Assembly (NCBI GenBank): GCA_949288785.1
Contig: CASELQ010000005.1
Location: 1 to 64,000 of the forward strand
Direction of reading: 5' to 3'
Source of the DNA: an uncultured Eubacteriales bacterium
GTDB taxonomy: Bacteria > Bacillota > Clostridia > Christensenellales > Borkfalkiaceae
Length of the DNA: 64,000 bases
Below are positions 18,130 through 27,521 of this stretch, piece after piece. Every line of letters starts with the position of its first letter. Position 1 is the stretch's first letter. Below the pieces are notes generated by a model. It did no database searches and was not told where the DNA came from. It saw only the letters and a list, made by a program, of their open reading frames with translations. The position numbers were made by a program, and so were the translations under genes.

Positions 18130-18840
18130 ATGCTGGAAATCAAAAATTTTAGTAAACACTACGGGAGTTTTTGTGCGGTAAACAATCTTTCCATCAACGT
18201 GAAGGACGGGGAGATATACGGCTTTATAGGTCATAACGGCGCGGGAAAATCTACCACCATAAAGGCGGTGGTGGGCGCCATGGACTTTGACGGCGGCGAA
18301 ATTATAATAGACGGTACTTCGGTAAAAAAGGAGCCCATAGCCTGCAAGAAAAAGATAGCCTACGTGCCAGACAACCCCGATATTTACGAATACCTTACGG
18401 GCATACAATACCTGGGTTTTGTGTGCGACATGTACGGCGTTTCCAAGGAAGAGCGCGCGGGCCGCATAAACGAGTATGCGGAGGTCTTTCAGCTATCTTC
18501 CAACTTGGGAGATCTCATCTCGTCTTATTCCCACGGAATGAAGCAAAAACTGGTGCTTATATCCGCGCTGGTACATAACCCCAAACTTCTGGTGCTGGAC
18601 GAGCCTTTCGTGGGGCTGGACCCGATAGCGTCTTTCAAGTTAAAAGAACTTATGCGCGAGGTTACCGGTAAGGGCGGAGCGATCTTTTTTTCCACCCACG
18701 TGCTGGAAGTGGCGGAAAAACTGTGCGACAGAGTGGGAATAATAAAAAAGGGCGAACTTGCCTTTGAAGGCACGGTGGAAGAGGTGAAAGAGCGCGGCAA
18801 CCTCGAAAGCCTGTTCTTGGAGATAGAGGGCAATGAATAA
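18130..18840 (+). CDS. ABC exporter ATP-binding subunit
   Basis: A 236-residue cytoplasmic ATPase of the ABC-2 export type. It has Walker A GHNGAGKST, the signature YSHGMKQKLVLISAL, Walker B LLVLDEPFVGLDP and the switch His in FFSTHVLE. The ATG at 18130 is used because AAGGAG lies just upstream and the family begins with MLEIKNF-like sequence; the ATG 27 bp earlier lies at the -10 element. It overlaps the next gene by 8 bp and must pair with that permease. The cargo is unknown. Confidence 0.92.
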   Translation: MLEIKNFSKHYGSFCAVNNLSINVKDGEIYGFIGHNGAGKSTTIKAVVGAMDFDGGEIIIDGTSVKKEPIACKKKIAYVPDNPDIYEYLTGIQYLGFVCDMYGVSKEERAGRINEYAEVFQLSSNLGDLISSYSHGMKQKLVLISALVHNPKLLVLDEPFVGLDPIASFKLKELMREVTGKGGAIFFSTHVLEVAEKLCDRVGIIKKGELAFEGTVEEVKERGNLESLFLEIEGNE

Positions 18841-20420
18841 TTTTTTCAGTCTTGTAAAGGTGCAGTTTTTATCGCTTTTCGGCATAAACAAGCGGCTGCA
18901 CGGGCCCAAGGGCAAGATGCTGGGCGGCGCCGCCGGCGTACTGTTATACGCCGTTATAATCTGCCTTGCGATAGGCTATTGCGGCTACGTGTATGCAGAG
19001 ATGTTTGCCACGGCGCTTGCAAACGAGGGGAGACTTTCGGAACTGCTGCCCATAATGATCGCCGCGGGCGCGCTCATATCCTTTTTCTTTTCCTTTTTCG
19101 CCACGGGCAATACGTTGTACGGGTTCAAAGATTACGACATGCTTGCCGCCATGCCGGTAAAAACGAGCGCCGTAGTATTTTCAAAACTTATATATATGTA
19201 CGCGGCGGACTTTGCGTTTTCGCTAATACTCATGGTGCCCGCGCTCATAGTGTTTACTAACCTCGGCGGCGTTATTACGGGTACGGTCATATTGTCCGTA
19301 TTTATAATGCTGCTCTTTTCGCCCCTTTTAATGACCGCGCTTTCCATTATAATAGGGGCGGTTACAACCGTAATATCTTCGTATTTCAGGCGCAAGAACC
19401 TCATTCAGATAATACTGCTGCTTGCCGTTATGGCGGGCTGGCTGTGGCTTTCTTTTGCAATGAGTTCGCAGACGACCGATATTACGGCGGCATTGAAAGG
19501 CGTATACTTCGTTTATCCGCTCGCGGCGGCGGGCATGGACAACTTTTTATACATGCTGTTATACGCCGCGGTGAATCTTGCGGCTTTTGCGCTTGTTTCC
19601 GCGGGCGTGTGCCTTACGTATAAAAAGGCTCATTCGGTAATAACCGCAAAGCGCACTAAAAAGGACTATAAACTCAAAAAAGATTACGGCGCAAGCGGGC
19701 AGTTTTCCTCGCTGTTTAAAAGGGAGCATTCCCGCTTTGTATCCTGCCCGATGTATTTTCTATTTTCTCAACGGCTTTATAGGCGCCGCGCTTAACGTGG
19801 TGATGGCGGTGCTTGCGGCGGTTGTATTTTCGCTTATCGAAAGCCAGGGGCAGGGCGACGTTGCCGGGCTGGCAGAGGCTGTTGCCGCGTTTGCGCCCGC
19901 GCTGTTTGCGTTTATGTTCCTTTTGGGCCCCACAACCAACTGCTCTATATCCATGGAGGGCAGCGCGTTCTGGGTTATAAGGACGATGCCCGTAAAAATG
20001 ACCAAGGTGTTTAACGCAAAACTGCTCGTAAACTTGGTTTATTACGGGGTTTCGGGTATAGCCGCTTCGGTAATACTGGCGATAGGGCTTAAACTCTCTT
20101 TCATATATATCGTGCTGATTACTCTTAACGCGCTGTTTATAGCGGCGCTCGGCGGCAATATGGGTCTGCTTATAAACATACTTCTGCCAAAGATGAAGTG
20201 GGAGAACGAAAACCAGATAGTAAAACAGTCCGCCGCCGTGTTTTTAACGGTGCTTGCAGCGTTTATATTTGCGGCGCTGTTCGTTTTGGGTGCTCTGTAT
20301 CTGCCGGTATCCCCGGCATGGTATCTTGCAATATGCGCGATTTTATGCTGTGCGATAAACGTCGTAACCTATATAATAATCATGACAAAAGGAGAAAAGA
20401 TACTCTTTGCTAAAATTTAG
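18833..20420 (+). pseudogene. ABC exporter permease, frameshifted by a 7-bp duplication
   Basis: Two overlapping frames (18833-19795 and 19737-20420) are the halves of one polytopic ABC permease. The first half has about six membrane segments and the second about six more. The break is exactly at TATTTTC TATTTTC (19754-19767), a tandem 7-bp duplication after CCGATG. Removing one copy restores the continuous sequence CPMYFLNGFIGAAL and gives a 526-residue protein. The gene is translationally coupled to the ATPase. The frameshift may be real, reversible or an assembly error. If real, the exporter is off. Confidence 0.85.
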
Positions 20421-20433
20421 CGGGTAAAAAAAT

Positions 20434-21645
20434 ATGAAGGGCGGCTCGAAGAAAAAACTCATAGCCAATATAATAATAACCGTTGCGGTGTTCGGCTTTG
20501 CCGCGTATTATCTTACGCGCAGCGGCGTGGTAACGGCGGAGAGCATAAGGAGCATTGAATTTACCGAATATCTTGCCGTGCTCGCGTTTTTCGGGCTGGG
20601 TATTTTTCTTTACGCCCTTACGGATTTTTTAACCTACCGCACCTTTACGCGGAATATGCCCCTTTCCAAGTGCGTTATGAACACCCTTGCGGGCAACCTC
20701 GGCTCCAACATAACCCCTTATAAGAGCGCGCACTACCCGCTTATGGCGTATTACCGCTATTCCGCGGGGATAGACGGGGCGGAGGCTGTTACCGGGCTTA
20801 TAAAATGCCAGATAATTTACAGCATAACCTCGGTATGCGTGTATACCGTGCTTTTAACGGCGCTTGCCGTTGCGGGCACGCGCATAGTGTTCGAGGGCGT
20901 TTCGGTGCCGCTGTATCTCGTGGTGCTGGTGGGGTTTGCCTTTCACGCCGCCGTGCTTGCGGGCATTTTAATACTTTCCTTTTGCGCGCCATTGCAGAAA
21001 AAGGCGCTTCTTTTCTGGGGTAAAATAAGGGTAAAACTGAAAAAAGAACAGAGTGCGGAGGAATACGCCGCCAAAAAAGGCGAGTGGTTTAAGGAATACC
21101 GCACCCAGATAAAACTGATATTCCGCAGTTTTGCGCGCTATCTGCCCGCGTGCGGGGTGTACTTCGTGCACATGTTTGTTTGGGGTAGCGTGCAGTATAT
21201 ATCGTACCTCGTATTTTCGGGCGCAAGGTTTTCTATATCGGATATGTTTTCTTTTTACACCCTTAACCTGGCTTCGGCTTATATAACCAACATAGTGCCG
21301 GTGCCGGGCGGCGTGGGTACGGCGGAAGTTATGTTTTCGCTCATATACGCCAGCGTTATCCCCGAGAGTATGATAGGTTCTGTGCTGATACTGTGGAGAG
21401 TGGGCACCTATTATGCCGTAATCGTGATAGAGGCGATAGCGGTGCCCGCCGCGCTTGCCGTGAACAGGAGAAAATACGGGGGTTTAGGGGCAAATGCCGC
21501 AAAAACCCCGCCTGCCGAAAGCCCCGCAGATATTACAGGGCCCGGCGCCGCGCAAATACCGCCCGAAAAAGCGGGCGAGCCGCAAGCAGGGGATACCCTT
21601 CCGCCAGAAGAAAAAGCCGCCCCGCAGGAAAATGCCGAAAAATAA
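20434..21645 (+). CDS. Flippase-like membrane protein (LPG synthase TM-domain family, UPF0104)
   Basis: A 403-residue membrane protein with about seven to eight helices, of the same fold as the flippase half of MprF and the archaeal AglD C-terminus. The family signature PVPGGVGTAEV is present late in the protein. It lacks the soluble aminoacyl-transferase domain of MprF, so it would move a lipid rather than make one. The last 55 residues form a Pro/Ala/Glu-rich tail. It begins 13 bp after the broken permease and is probably in the same operon. No good Shine-Dalgarno site is visible. Lipid substrate unknown. Confidence 0.82.
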   Translation: MKGGSKKKLIANIIITVAVFGFAAYYLTRSGVVTAESIRSIEFTEYLAVLAFFGLGIFLYALTDFLTYRTFTRNMPLSKCVMNTLAGNLGSNITPYKSAHYPLMAYYRYSAGIDGAEAVTGLIKCQIIYSITSVCVYTVLLTALAVAGTRIVFEGVSVPLYLVVLVGFAFHAAVLAGILILSFCAPLQKKALLFWGKIRVKLKKEQSAEEYAAKKGEWFKEYRTQIKLIFRSFARYLPACGVYFVHMFVWGSVQYISYLVFSGARFSISDMFSFYTLNLASAYITNIVPVPGGVGTAEVMFSLIYASVIPESMIGSVLILWRVGTYYAVIVIEAIAVPAALAVNRRKYGGLGANAAKTPPAESPADITGPGAAQIPPEKAGEPQAGDTLPPEEKAAPQENAEK

Positions 21646-21660
21646 AGATACAACCGCCCG

Positions 21661-22539
21661 TTATTTTAAACTGCTAGCTTTATATTCCTCTATCTTTTTT
21701 TCGCTCTGTTCAAAGTATCTTTTATATGCTTTTCGGCAGAATTTTTCGTGCGTCTGCACTTCGTTTTCGTTAAAGTTATCAAAGTTATAGGCGCCGTTTA
21801 CCTTCCAGCCGTTGAAAAGCCCCGTCTTGATTGCGTTTTGCGGGCAGTAAAAGGCGCAACGCATACACATAAGGCAATTGCCGCCGAAAACTATCTTTCC
21901 GTCTTTTAAGCCGATATTGCCCGCGGGGCAGTTTTTAACGCATTTGCCGCACTTTATGCAATTACTTTCGGTCTTGTATCTCTTGCCGTTGAATCTCCCG
22001 CCCCAATGCTCTATCCGCATGACGGCGGAAACCAGCCTGCCCAAAAACGGAGGCTTTAACTTTGACGGCGTGCCGGAGAGGATCTCGTTTAAGTGCACGG
22101 GCACGAGCGCCTTTGCGGTGCGCCACATTTTATACGCCATATTATCCGAATGCCGGAACATTATATTATAGGGCATAACGTAATGATATTCGTTTGTTAC
22201 TTCAAAATTTCTGCGGGAGAGCAGCCTTATTATCCTGCCGGAGGAGGCGTTGTTGAGTTTTAACGGCTCGCCCGACGTTTTTATTATGAACGCCCGCTTT
22301 TTAGCGGGCCGGTTATTGAGCCCTTTAACGAATTTTTCCACGATAACGGGCGCACCAAAAGCGTGCACGGGGTAGGCTATGCCTATTAAATCAAAGCCGC
22401 TTATATCCATGCCGGGGTCTGTATTCTCCATTTTCAAAACCTGCGCGCCATGCCCCGAACTTGTAAGGCGGGCGGCGTATTCCTCGGCAACTTTTAAGGT
22501 GTTGCCCGTGCCGGAAAAGCAGAAAATCGCTGCGTTCAT
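21661..22539 (-). CDS. EFR1-type flavodoxin/ferredoxin fusion protein
   Basis: A 292-residue redox protein. Residues 1-170 are flavodoxin-like, with the FMN phosphate loop FSGTGNT at 8-14. The C-terminal part holds two 4Fe-4S motifs: C194, C197, C200, C204 and C222, C225, C228, C232. Proteins of this EFR1 type are common in anaerobic Clostridia and are presumed electron carriers with unknown partners. It is convergent with the flippase-like gene with only 15 bp between stops. ttcA-like lies upstream and could share its transcript. Confidence 0.88.
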   Translation of the reverse strand: MNAAIFCFSGTGNTLKVAEEYAARLTSSGHGAQVLKMENTDPGMDISGFDLIGIAYPVHAFGAPVIVEKFVKGLNNRPAKKRAFIIKTSGEPLKLNNASSGRIIRLLSRRNFEVTNEYHYVMPYNIMFRHSDNMAYKMWRTAKALVPVHLNEILSGTPSKLKPPFLGRLVSAVMRIEHWGGRFNGKRYKTESNCIKCGKCVKNCPAGNIGLKDGKIVFGGNCLMCMRCAFYCPQNAIKTGLFNGWKVNGAYNFDNFNENEVQTHEKFCRKAYKRYFEQSEKKIEEYKASSLK

Positions 22540-22571
22540 AATATAAGGTTATCCTTGGTATCGGTTAAAAT

Positions 22572-23339
22572 TTATTCCGCGCTTTCGTTTTTCCCGCAGG
22601 AAGGGAAGTGCTCCGTATAATCTCCGTCTAAAAGATTATATCTTTCGGGATGAATTAGGGCGGTGAAAATCATCTCCCTTATATCCGGCACCTGTTCGGA
22701 AAGGGTTTTAAGCGTGTTTTTTACAAAGGTGCGCTTGGTGGCGTTATCCGCGGGGCAGGCGCTCTTATTTACGGGCAAATCTTTCGCATACGCCTTTATA
22801 TCCGCCTCCTTTATAAACAGCATGGGGCGTATGAGCGTAAGGTCGGTTCGGCTTAAATAACTCTTGGGGGAGAAGGTGGAAAGCCGCCCCTCGTAAAACA
22901 GGGATAAAAGGAAGGTATCCGTAAGATCGTCGGCATGGTGCCCTAACGCTATTTTGTTGGCGCCCAGCCTTTTTGCGGCGGTATACAGCGCCCCCTTTCT
23001 CATGCGGGAGCAGAGCGCGCACGGGTTTTTTTCCTTCCTCACGTCGAACACCACCTGGGCGATGTCGGTCTCTTCCACGTAAAACCGTGCGCCTAACTCT
23101 TCGCACATTTTTTCTACCCCCGAAAGGTTCGCCCGCCTGCCGTTAAAGCCTAAGTCCACGCATATCCCCGCAAGCGAAAACCTTTCGGGTGAAAAACGGC
23201 GGTATTCCCCGAGAAGTTTTAAGAGGGTAACGCTGTCCTTCCCGCCCGAAACGCCCACCGCCACGCTGTCCCCGTCCTGAATGAGCGCGTATTTCTGAAT
23301 TGCCTTTCTCAAAGGAGAAAGCATTTGCTGCGTCGTCAT
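22572..23339 (-). CDS. TtcA-family tRNA 2-thiocytidine-type sulfurtransferase
   Basis: A 255-residue PP-loop ATPase of the TtcA/TtuA group. The ATP loop SGGKDS is at 31-36. The cluster cysteines C107 and C110 (CALC) and C195 match the three ligands of the TtcA [4Fe-4S] cluster. TtcA thiolates C32 of some tRNAs; other members of the group modify U54, so the exact target is uncertain. The gene has its own minus-strand promoter. The EFR1 protein 32 bp downstream is a candidate electron donor, by position only. Confidence 0.88.
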   Translation of the reverse strand: MTTQQMLSPLRKAIQKYALIQDGDSVAVGVSGGKDSVTLLKLLGEYRRFSPERFSLAGICVDLGFNGRRANLSGVEKMCEELGARFYVEETDIAQVVFDVRKEKNPCALCSRMRKGALYTAAKRLGANKIALGHHADDLTDTFLLSLFYEGRLSTFSPKSYLSRTDLTLIRPMLFIKEADIKAYAKDLPVNKSACPADNATKRTFVKNTLKTLSEQVPDIREMIFTALIHPERYNLLDGDYTEHFPSCGKNESAE

Positions 23340-23392
23340 AAAACACCTTTGCCCGAATATTATTATTTTTGTTGATTTTTTTTTACGTTTAC

Positions 23393-23421
23393 ATTATACT
23401 TGATATTAGTCAAAAATTCAA
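23393..23421 (-). promoter_or_regulatory. Sigma-A promoter for the ttcA-like gene
   Basis: Read on the minus strand: TTGAAT, a 17-bp spacer and TATAAT, about 54 bp before the start codon. Confidence 0.7.
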
Positions 23422-23488
23422 ACCGATTGGAGCAGTTTGACGGAATTTATTATTCGGTGAGAGAGGATATATCGGAGCGGAGTGATTT

Positions 23489-24313
23489 ATGGGATTTTTC
23501 AGCAGGTTGTTCAGGAGAAAAAAGGAGCCCGCGCCCGTGAAACTCGGGCTTGCGCTGGGTTCGGGCGGGGCGAAGGGCTTTGCGGAGATAGGCGCGCTTA
23601 AAGTATTTGAAGAACACGGCGTGCAGTTCGATCTTATCGCCGGCACCAGCATAGGCAGCGTGGTGGGCGCCTTTTATGCGGGCGATTATTCCGCCACCGA
23701 CATAATGGAGCTGTTAAAGGGGGTGGACGCTTCCGAAATAACCAACCTCCTTATGATAAAGATGGATACTTCCGGGCTTTTCAGGGTGATAGACCGCTAT
23801 ATCGGTTCTCTTACCTTCGAGGAACTCAAAAAGCCCTTCCGCGCCGTCGCCACCGATACGGAAACGGGGGAGGCGCACGTATTTTCGAGCGGTAGCGTTG
23901 CCAAGGCGCTGTGCGCCTCCTCTTCCATGCCGCCCTTTTTTAAGCCGGTGGAGATAGACGGCAGGCTGTACGTGGACGGGGCGTTTGTCAATTCCGTGCC
24001 GGCGGACGTGGTGAGAAATCTGGGCGCGGACTATGTGGTGGGGATAGACCTTGCCAATCACGACGCAAAGCCCGGGCTTTTGTCCCGCATTATTCCCGGG
24101 TTCAAGGGGGGCGAAAGCGAGCCGTGGAAAAAGGGTTATGAAAACAGCGACGTGATGATCCACCCCGACCTTACCAATTTTAAGGCGGTATCCTTCGGAG
24201 CGTGGGCAAAGATGTACGAGATAGGTTATGCCGCCGCGGAAGAGGCAATGCCCGGGATACTTGCCGATATAGAAGCGCTGAAAAAGGGCGTTTATAAAAG
24301 GGAAAATGAATAG
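23489..24313 (+). CDS. Patatin-like phospholipase (RssA/YlbK type)
   Basis: A 274-residue cytoplasmic lipid acyl hydrolase. The oxyanion loop GSGGAKG is at 24-30, the nucleophile elbow GTSIG at 52-56 (Ser54), and the dyad aspartate is Asp163 in DGA. This is the complete Ser-Asp dyad of bacterial patatins such as RssA. The first 16 residues are basic and may contact the membrane. It overlaps the next gene by 8 bp, so they are co-translated. Substrate unknown, probably phospholipid. Confidence 0.92.
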   Translation: MGFFSRLFRRKKEPAPVKLGLALGSGGAKGFAEIGALKVFEEHGVQFDLIAGTSIGSVVGAFYAGDYSATDIMELLKGVDASEITNLLMIKMDTSGLFRVIDRYIGSLTFEELKKPFRAVATDTETGEAHVFSSGSVAKALCASSSMPPFFKPVEIDGRLYVDGAFVNSVPADVVRNLGADYVVGIDLANHDAKPGLLSRIIPGFKGGESEPWKKGYENSDVMIHPDLTNFKAVSFGAWAKMYEIGYAAAEEAMPGILADIEALKKGVYKRENE

Positions 24314-25283
24314 GACCGCGGCATTTGCGGGCATTATCGCCGTGCTTTTTATGAGCGGCTGCGCTGGAGTTTCCGATTTCCCGTTCGGGGGCGAGAAAGA
24401 TTACGCAATGTCCGTGCACTTTGCAGACGTGGGCGAGGGCGACTGCGCCTACATAACCCTGCCGGACGGGAAGAACATGCTCATAGACTGCGGAGAGGAG
24501 AGTGAGGAAAATTTTGAGACCGTGCGCGGGCTGATATCGGCCTCCGGTAAAGAGACGATAGATTATCTGGTCATCACGCATCCGGATGACGATCATGCGG
24601 GCGGCGCGGCGGCGCTCATTGCCGAATTCGGGGCGGAAAAGGCATTTTTCCCGGATATTTTAAGGGCGGAATATTTTCCCGCCTTTGCCGCGGCAAAGGG
24701 CGCGGCGGAAGAGTACGGCGCCGAAACGGTGATTTCGGAGACCTTTTTATGCGAACGCGGGCAAGATTATTTTTTCATGTTCCTGTATCCGCTTGGCTCC
24801 GGGCTTTCGGGCAGCGCGTACACCGACCTTAACGCCGCGGTTACTCCCACGGCGGAACAGATAAACGACGTTTCCGCCGTGATCTATCTGGAATGCGCGG
24901 GCGTGCGGTTTCTCTTTACGGGGGACGCGGGCGGCAGGGCGGAAGCGCTTATAACGGAATATTATGAGGCGGGGCTTTACGGCGCGATTCTGAAAGACAG
25001 GGACATAACTCTTGAAAACCTTGATTTTTACAAGGCGGCGCATCACGGCGGGGCGGACGCTAACGGGCAAGAGTTTTTGGAACTTCTGCGCCCCGCAAAC
25101 GCGGTTGTTTCCTGCGGCGGAGGAAATTATTCGGGGCATCCTTCCACGGTTGTGCTGGAAAGGTTTATGAGGGCTAACCCCGAACATAACCTTTACCGCA
25201 CGGATACGGACGGCACCGTTTCGGTGTTTATAAAGCAATCGGGCGGATATTATGTTAAAACGGAGGCGGAATATGGATCTTAA
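24306..25283 (+). CDS. ComEC-like metallo-beta-lactamase-fold lipoprotein
   Basis: A 325-residue secreted lipoprotein, with lipobox MSGC ending at Cys19. The mature part is a metallo-beta-lactamase fold like the C-terminal domain of the DNA-uptake protein ComEC. It has VHFADVGEGDCAYI at 37-50, the metal site HPDDDH at 92-97 and the later TGDAG and AAHHGGADAN motifs. Such stand-alone domains are thought to be phosphodiesterases or nucleases, but activity is not established. It is coupled to the patatin gene upstream and overlaps the 5' end region of the next gene by 11 bp. Confidence 0.87.
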   Translation: MNRTAAFAGIIAVLFMSGCAGVSDFPFGGEKDYAMSVHFADVGEGDCAYITLPDGKNMLIDCGEESEENFETVRGLISASGKETIDYLVITHPDDDHAGGAAALIAEFGAEKAFFPDILRAEYFPAFAAAKGAAEEYGAETVISETFLCERGQDYFFMFLYPLGSGLSGSAYTDLNAAVTPTAEQINDVSAVIYLECAGVRFLFTGDAGGRAEALITEYYEAGLYGAILKDRDITLENLDFYKAAHHGGADANGQEFLELLRPANAVVSCGGGNYSGHPSTVVLERFMRANPEHNLYRTDTDGTVSVFIKQSGGYYVKTEAEYGS

Positions 25284-26517
25284 AGAATTGAAAGAGCGGT
25301 TTTCCCGCTGCGAGTGCGGGGAAGAACACAGGCTGGACATAAAGGACATTGCGGTAGGCAGCGGCATTACCGCCGACACGGGCGAAATTCTCCGCCGCAA
25401 CGGATTCGGCAAAAAACTGCTTTTAGTAGCCGACGAAAATACTCTCTCCGCCGCGCGGGGGATAGAGAGCGCCCTTTCCCGGTTCGACGTTGAGTTTAAG
25501 ATTTATAAAGATTTAAGGCAGGCGGAGATGAGCGAGGCGGAAAAGATCCGCGCGCTTGCCGAAAAAGCCGAAGGCATCATATCGGTGGGGACGGGCTCGC
25601 TTAACGATATATGCCGCATGGCAGCCGCAAAGGGGAACAAGCCGTTTGCCATATATGCCACCGCCGCAAGCATGGACGGGTTTGCCTCTTACGGCGCGCC
25701 CCTTACGGACGGGAATTTCAAGGCAACCTATCCCGCAAAGAGCCCGGAAGTCATTATTGCGGATACCCGCGTGCTTGCCGCCGCGCCCGCCGTGCTGAAA
25801 AGCGCCGGGTTCGGGGATATGGTGGGAAAGTATACGGGGCTTATTGACTGGCAGGTCTCGCATATTCTTACGGGCGAATATTATTGCGAAAAGGTAGCCG
25901 AACTCACCCGTAGCGCGGCGGACAGGATAACGGCGCTTGCGGACAGGATAACCGCAGACGACGAGGAGAGCGCCGCGGCGGTGTTCGAGGCGCTGCTGCT
26001 TACGGGTATAGGCATGAGCTTTACACGCACTTCCCGCCCGGCGAGCGGCACCGAACACATTCTTTCGCACTATTGGGAATGTAAAAAATTATTGGCGGGG
26101 GAACTTTCGGATTTTCACGGCAGGAAGGTGGGAGTTGCAACCCTTTATATAATGCGGCTGTACGGCGAACTATATAAAAAAGAAAGGGTGCGCGCGCACG
26201 GGGACACCACGAATTGGGAAGAAGTTTACGCCGATTACGGCGCGCTTGCTCCCGAAGTAAAGCGGCTGAACACGCCACGTACCGTAACGGACGGTTTAGA
26301 TCCCGCCGCCTTGGAGAGAAACTGGGATAAGGTAAGGGAGATAATAGCTTCGTCGCCGTCCTATGAGGAAATACGCGCCGCCATGATAAAGGCGGGCTGC
26401 GCCATGGATAATAATGACATAGGCGTTTCGGATAAGCTCAGAGATTCCGGGCTGAAATACCACCCCTATATGCGCAACCGCATGTCTTTAAGGCGGCTTT
26501 TGCCCATGATAGATTAA
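25273..26517 (+). CDS. egsA: sn-glycerol-1-phosphate dehydrogenase (EgsA/AraM family)
   Basis: A 414-residue member of the iron-containing alcohol dehydrogenase superfamily. EgsA reduces dihydroxyacetone phosphate to sn-glycerol 1-phosphate, the stereoisomer used for archaeal lipids and, in Bacillus, for heptaprenylglyceryl phosphate. Visible features are the NAD-binding GTGSLNDICR, the TAASMDG loop, and the metal-ligand segment GTEHILSHYWE. The ATG at 25273 has GGAGG seven bases upstream, which decides against the ATG 21 bp earlier. It is the third gene of the patatin-lipoprotein-egsA run. Confidence 0.9.
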   Translation: MDLKELKERFSRCECGEEHRLDIKDIAVGSGITADTGEILRRNGFGKKLLLVADENTLSAARGIESALSRFDVEFKIYKDLRQAEMSEAEKIRALAEKAEGIISVGTGSLNDICRMAAAKGNKPFAIYATAASMDGFASYGAPLTDGNFKATYPAKSPEVIIADTRVLAAAPAVLKSAGFGDMVGKYTGLIDWQVSHILTGEYYCEKVAELTRSAADRITALADRITADDEESAAAVFEALLLTGIGMSFTRTSRPASGTEHILSHYWECKKLLAGELSDFHGRKVGVATLYIMRLYGELYKKERVRAHGDTTNWEEVYADYGALAPEVKRLNTPRTVTDGLDPAALERNWDKVREIIASSPSYEEIRAAMIKAGCAMDNNDIGVSDKLRDSGLKYHPYMRNRMSLRRLLPMID

Positions 26518-26574
26518 GCGGGCGCCGCCGCATGCCCGTATGAACGAACGGGGCTGAAAAATTATTTTGTAATA

Positions 26575-26603
26575 AAAAGCGGAGACTTTTTGTCCCCGCT
26601 TTT
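26575..26603. terminator. Bidirectional terminator between convergent genes
   Basis: AAAAGCGGAGAC and GTCCCCGCTTTT pair with a single mismatch around TTTTT. It lies between egsA and the convergent collagen-like gene and can serve both. Confidence 0.75.
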
Positions 26604-26640
26604 AAGCTTTAAACTGCCGATTACAAGGCAACCGTAGTAG

Positions 26641-27309
26641 CTACGTGGGTATTCTCATAACCAAGAGCCCTACGCCCGTGGAAGTAACCGTCTGGGTGGA
26701 AGAGTTGCGCACGGTAAGGGTCCCGGCGGAGGCGGCGTTGTAAAGTATGGTCTTGCTGCCCGCCGATTCCGAACTTGCGGTGTTGGCGGTCGTGATAGAT
26801 TCGTTTGTAACCTGCGCGCCGTTGAAATACAGCGACGTTACCATATCGTCCGAAGGTACCGAACCGTTGGCGAAAAACGAAACGAGATACAGCCCCGCCG
26901 CCGGCAGATTTACCGCATTGCTTGAAACCGACATGGTGGTGCCGGCGGTGGCTGCCGTCTGCGTTATCGGATAATCGGTATCGGTGGTAACCGAATCGGC
27001 GCCCGCGCTCGCGTATATTATATCGTTGGTACCGGGTATGCCCTGCGGCCCCTGCGGGCCGGTAGCGCCCGTAGCACCCGTTGCGCCGGCAGGCCCCTGC
27101 GGACCCGTTGCACCCGTCGCGCCGGTAGCACCCGCCGCGCCGGTGGCGCCCGTCGCCCCTTGCGGACCTACGGGCCCCTGGGGTCCCTGCGGCCCCTGCG
27201 CTCCTCTCGGACCTGCGGGACCCACCGGGCCGCGCGGTCCTCTTATTATCACCGCGTTATTACCGCAATTCCATCCTCCGCAACCGTTGTTGCCGAAAAA
27301 AAAGCACAT
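26641..27309 (-). CDS. Collagen-like (BclA-type) surface protein
   Basis: A 222-residue protein. A Cys/Gly/Phe/Asn-rich head of 23 residues leads into 23 perfect Gly-X-Y triplets at 24-92, many of them GAT, whose threonines are typical O-glycosylation sites in Bacillus BclA. A 130-residue C-terminal domain follows, resembling the globular trimerising heads of exosporium proteins ([15 protein letters not shown]). The start at 27309 is chosen because AAGGAGGA lies upstream on the minus strand; a start 51 bp earlier has none. No signal peptide is visible, which fits mother-cell deposition on spores. Confidence 0.88.
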   Translation of the reverse strand: MCFFFGNNGCGGWNCGNNAVIIRGPRGPVGPAGPRGAQGPQGPQGPVGPQGATGATGAAGATGATGATGPQGPAGATGATGATGPQGPQGIPGTNDIIYASAGADSVTTDTDYPITQTAATAGTTMSVSSNAVNLPAAGLYLVSFFANGSVPSDDMVTSLYFNGAQVTNESITTANTASSESAGSKTILYNAASAGTLTVRNSSTQTVTSTGVGLLVMRIPT

Positions 27310-27446
27310 AAAAAATTCCTCCTTGGTGGATTTAGTACATATTATTCGGCTGGCGGTCAAAATGTTAACGGATACCGGCGGCGCGCTTTAAAACGGTAGC
27401 GGGAGGAGTTGCCGCGTAAAAGGGTATAGGGGTAAAATCGTCAAAA

Positions 27447-27477
27447 AAAATGACAGCGGCAATTGCGCTGTCATTTT
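27447..27477 (-). terminator. Rho-independent terminator of the thioesterase gene
   Basis: On the minus strand a 12-bp stem (AAAATGACAGCG arm) ends in a run of eight T, 45 bp after the thioesterase stop. Confidence 0.85.
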
Positions 27478-27521
27478 AGGGGTTTTATGTTAAACGCGGC
27501 GGAGATTTTACGCCGCGCGGT

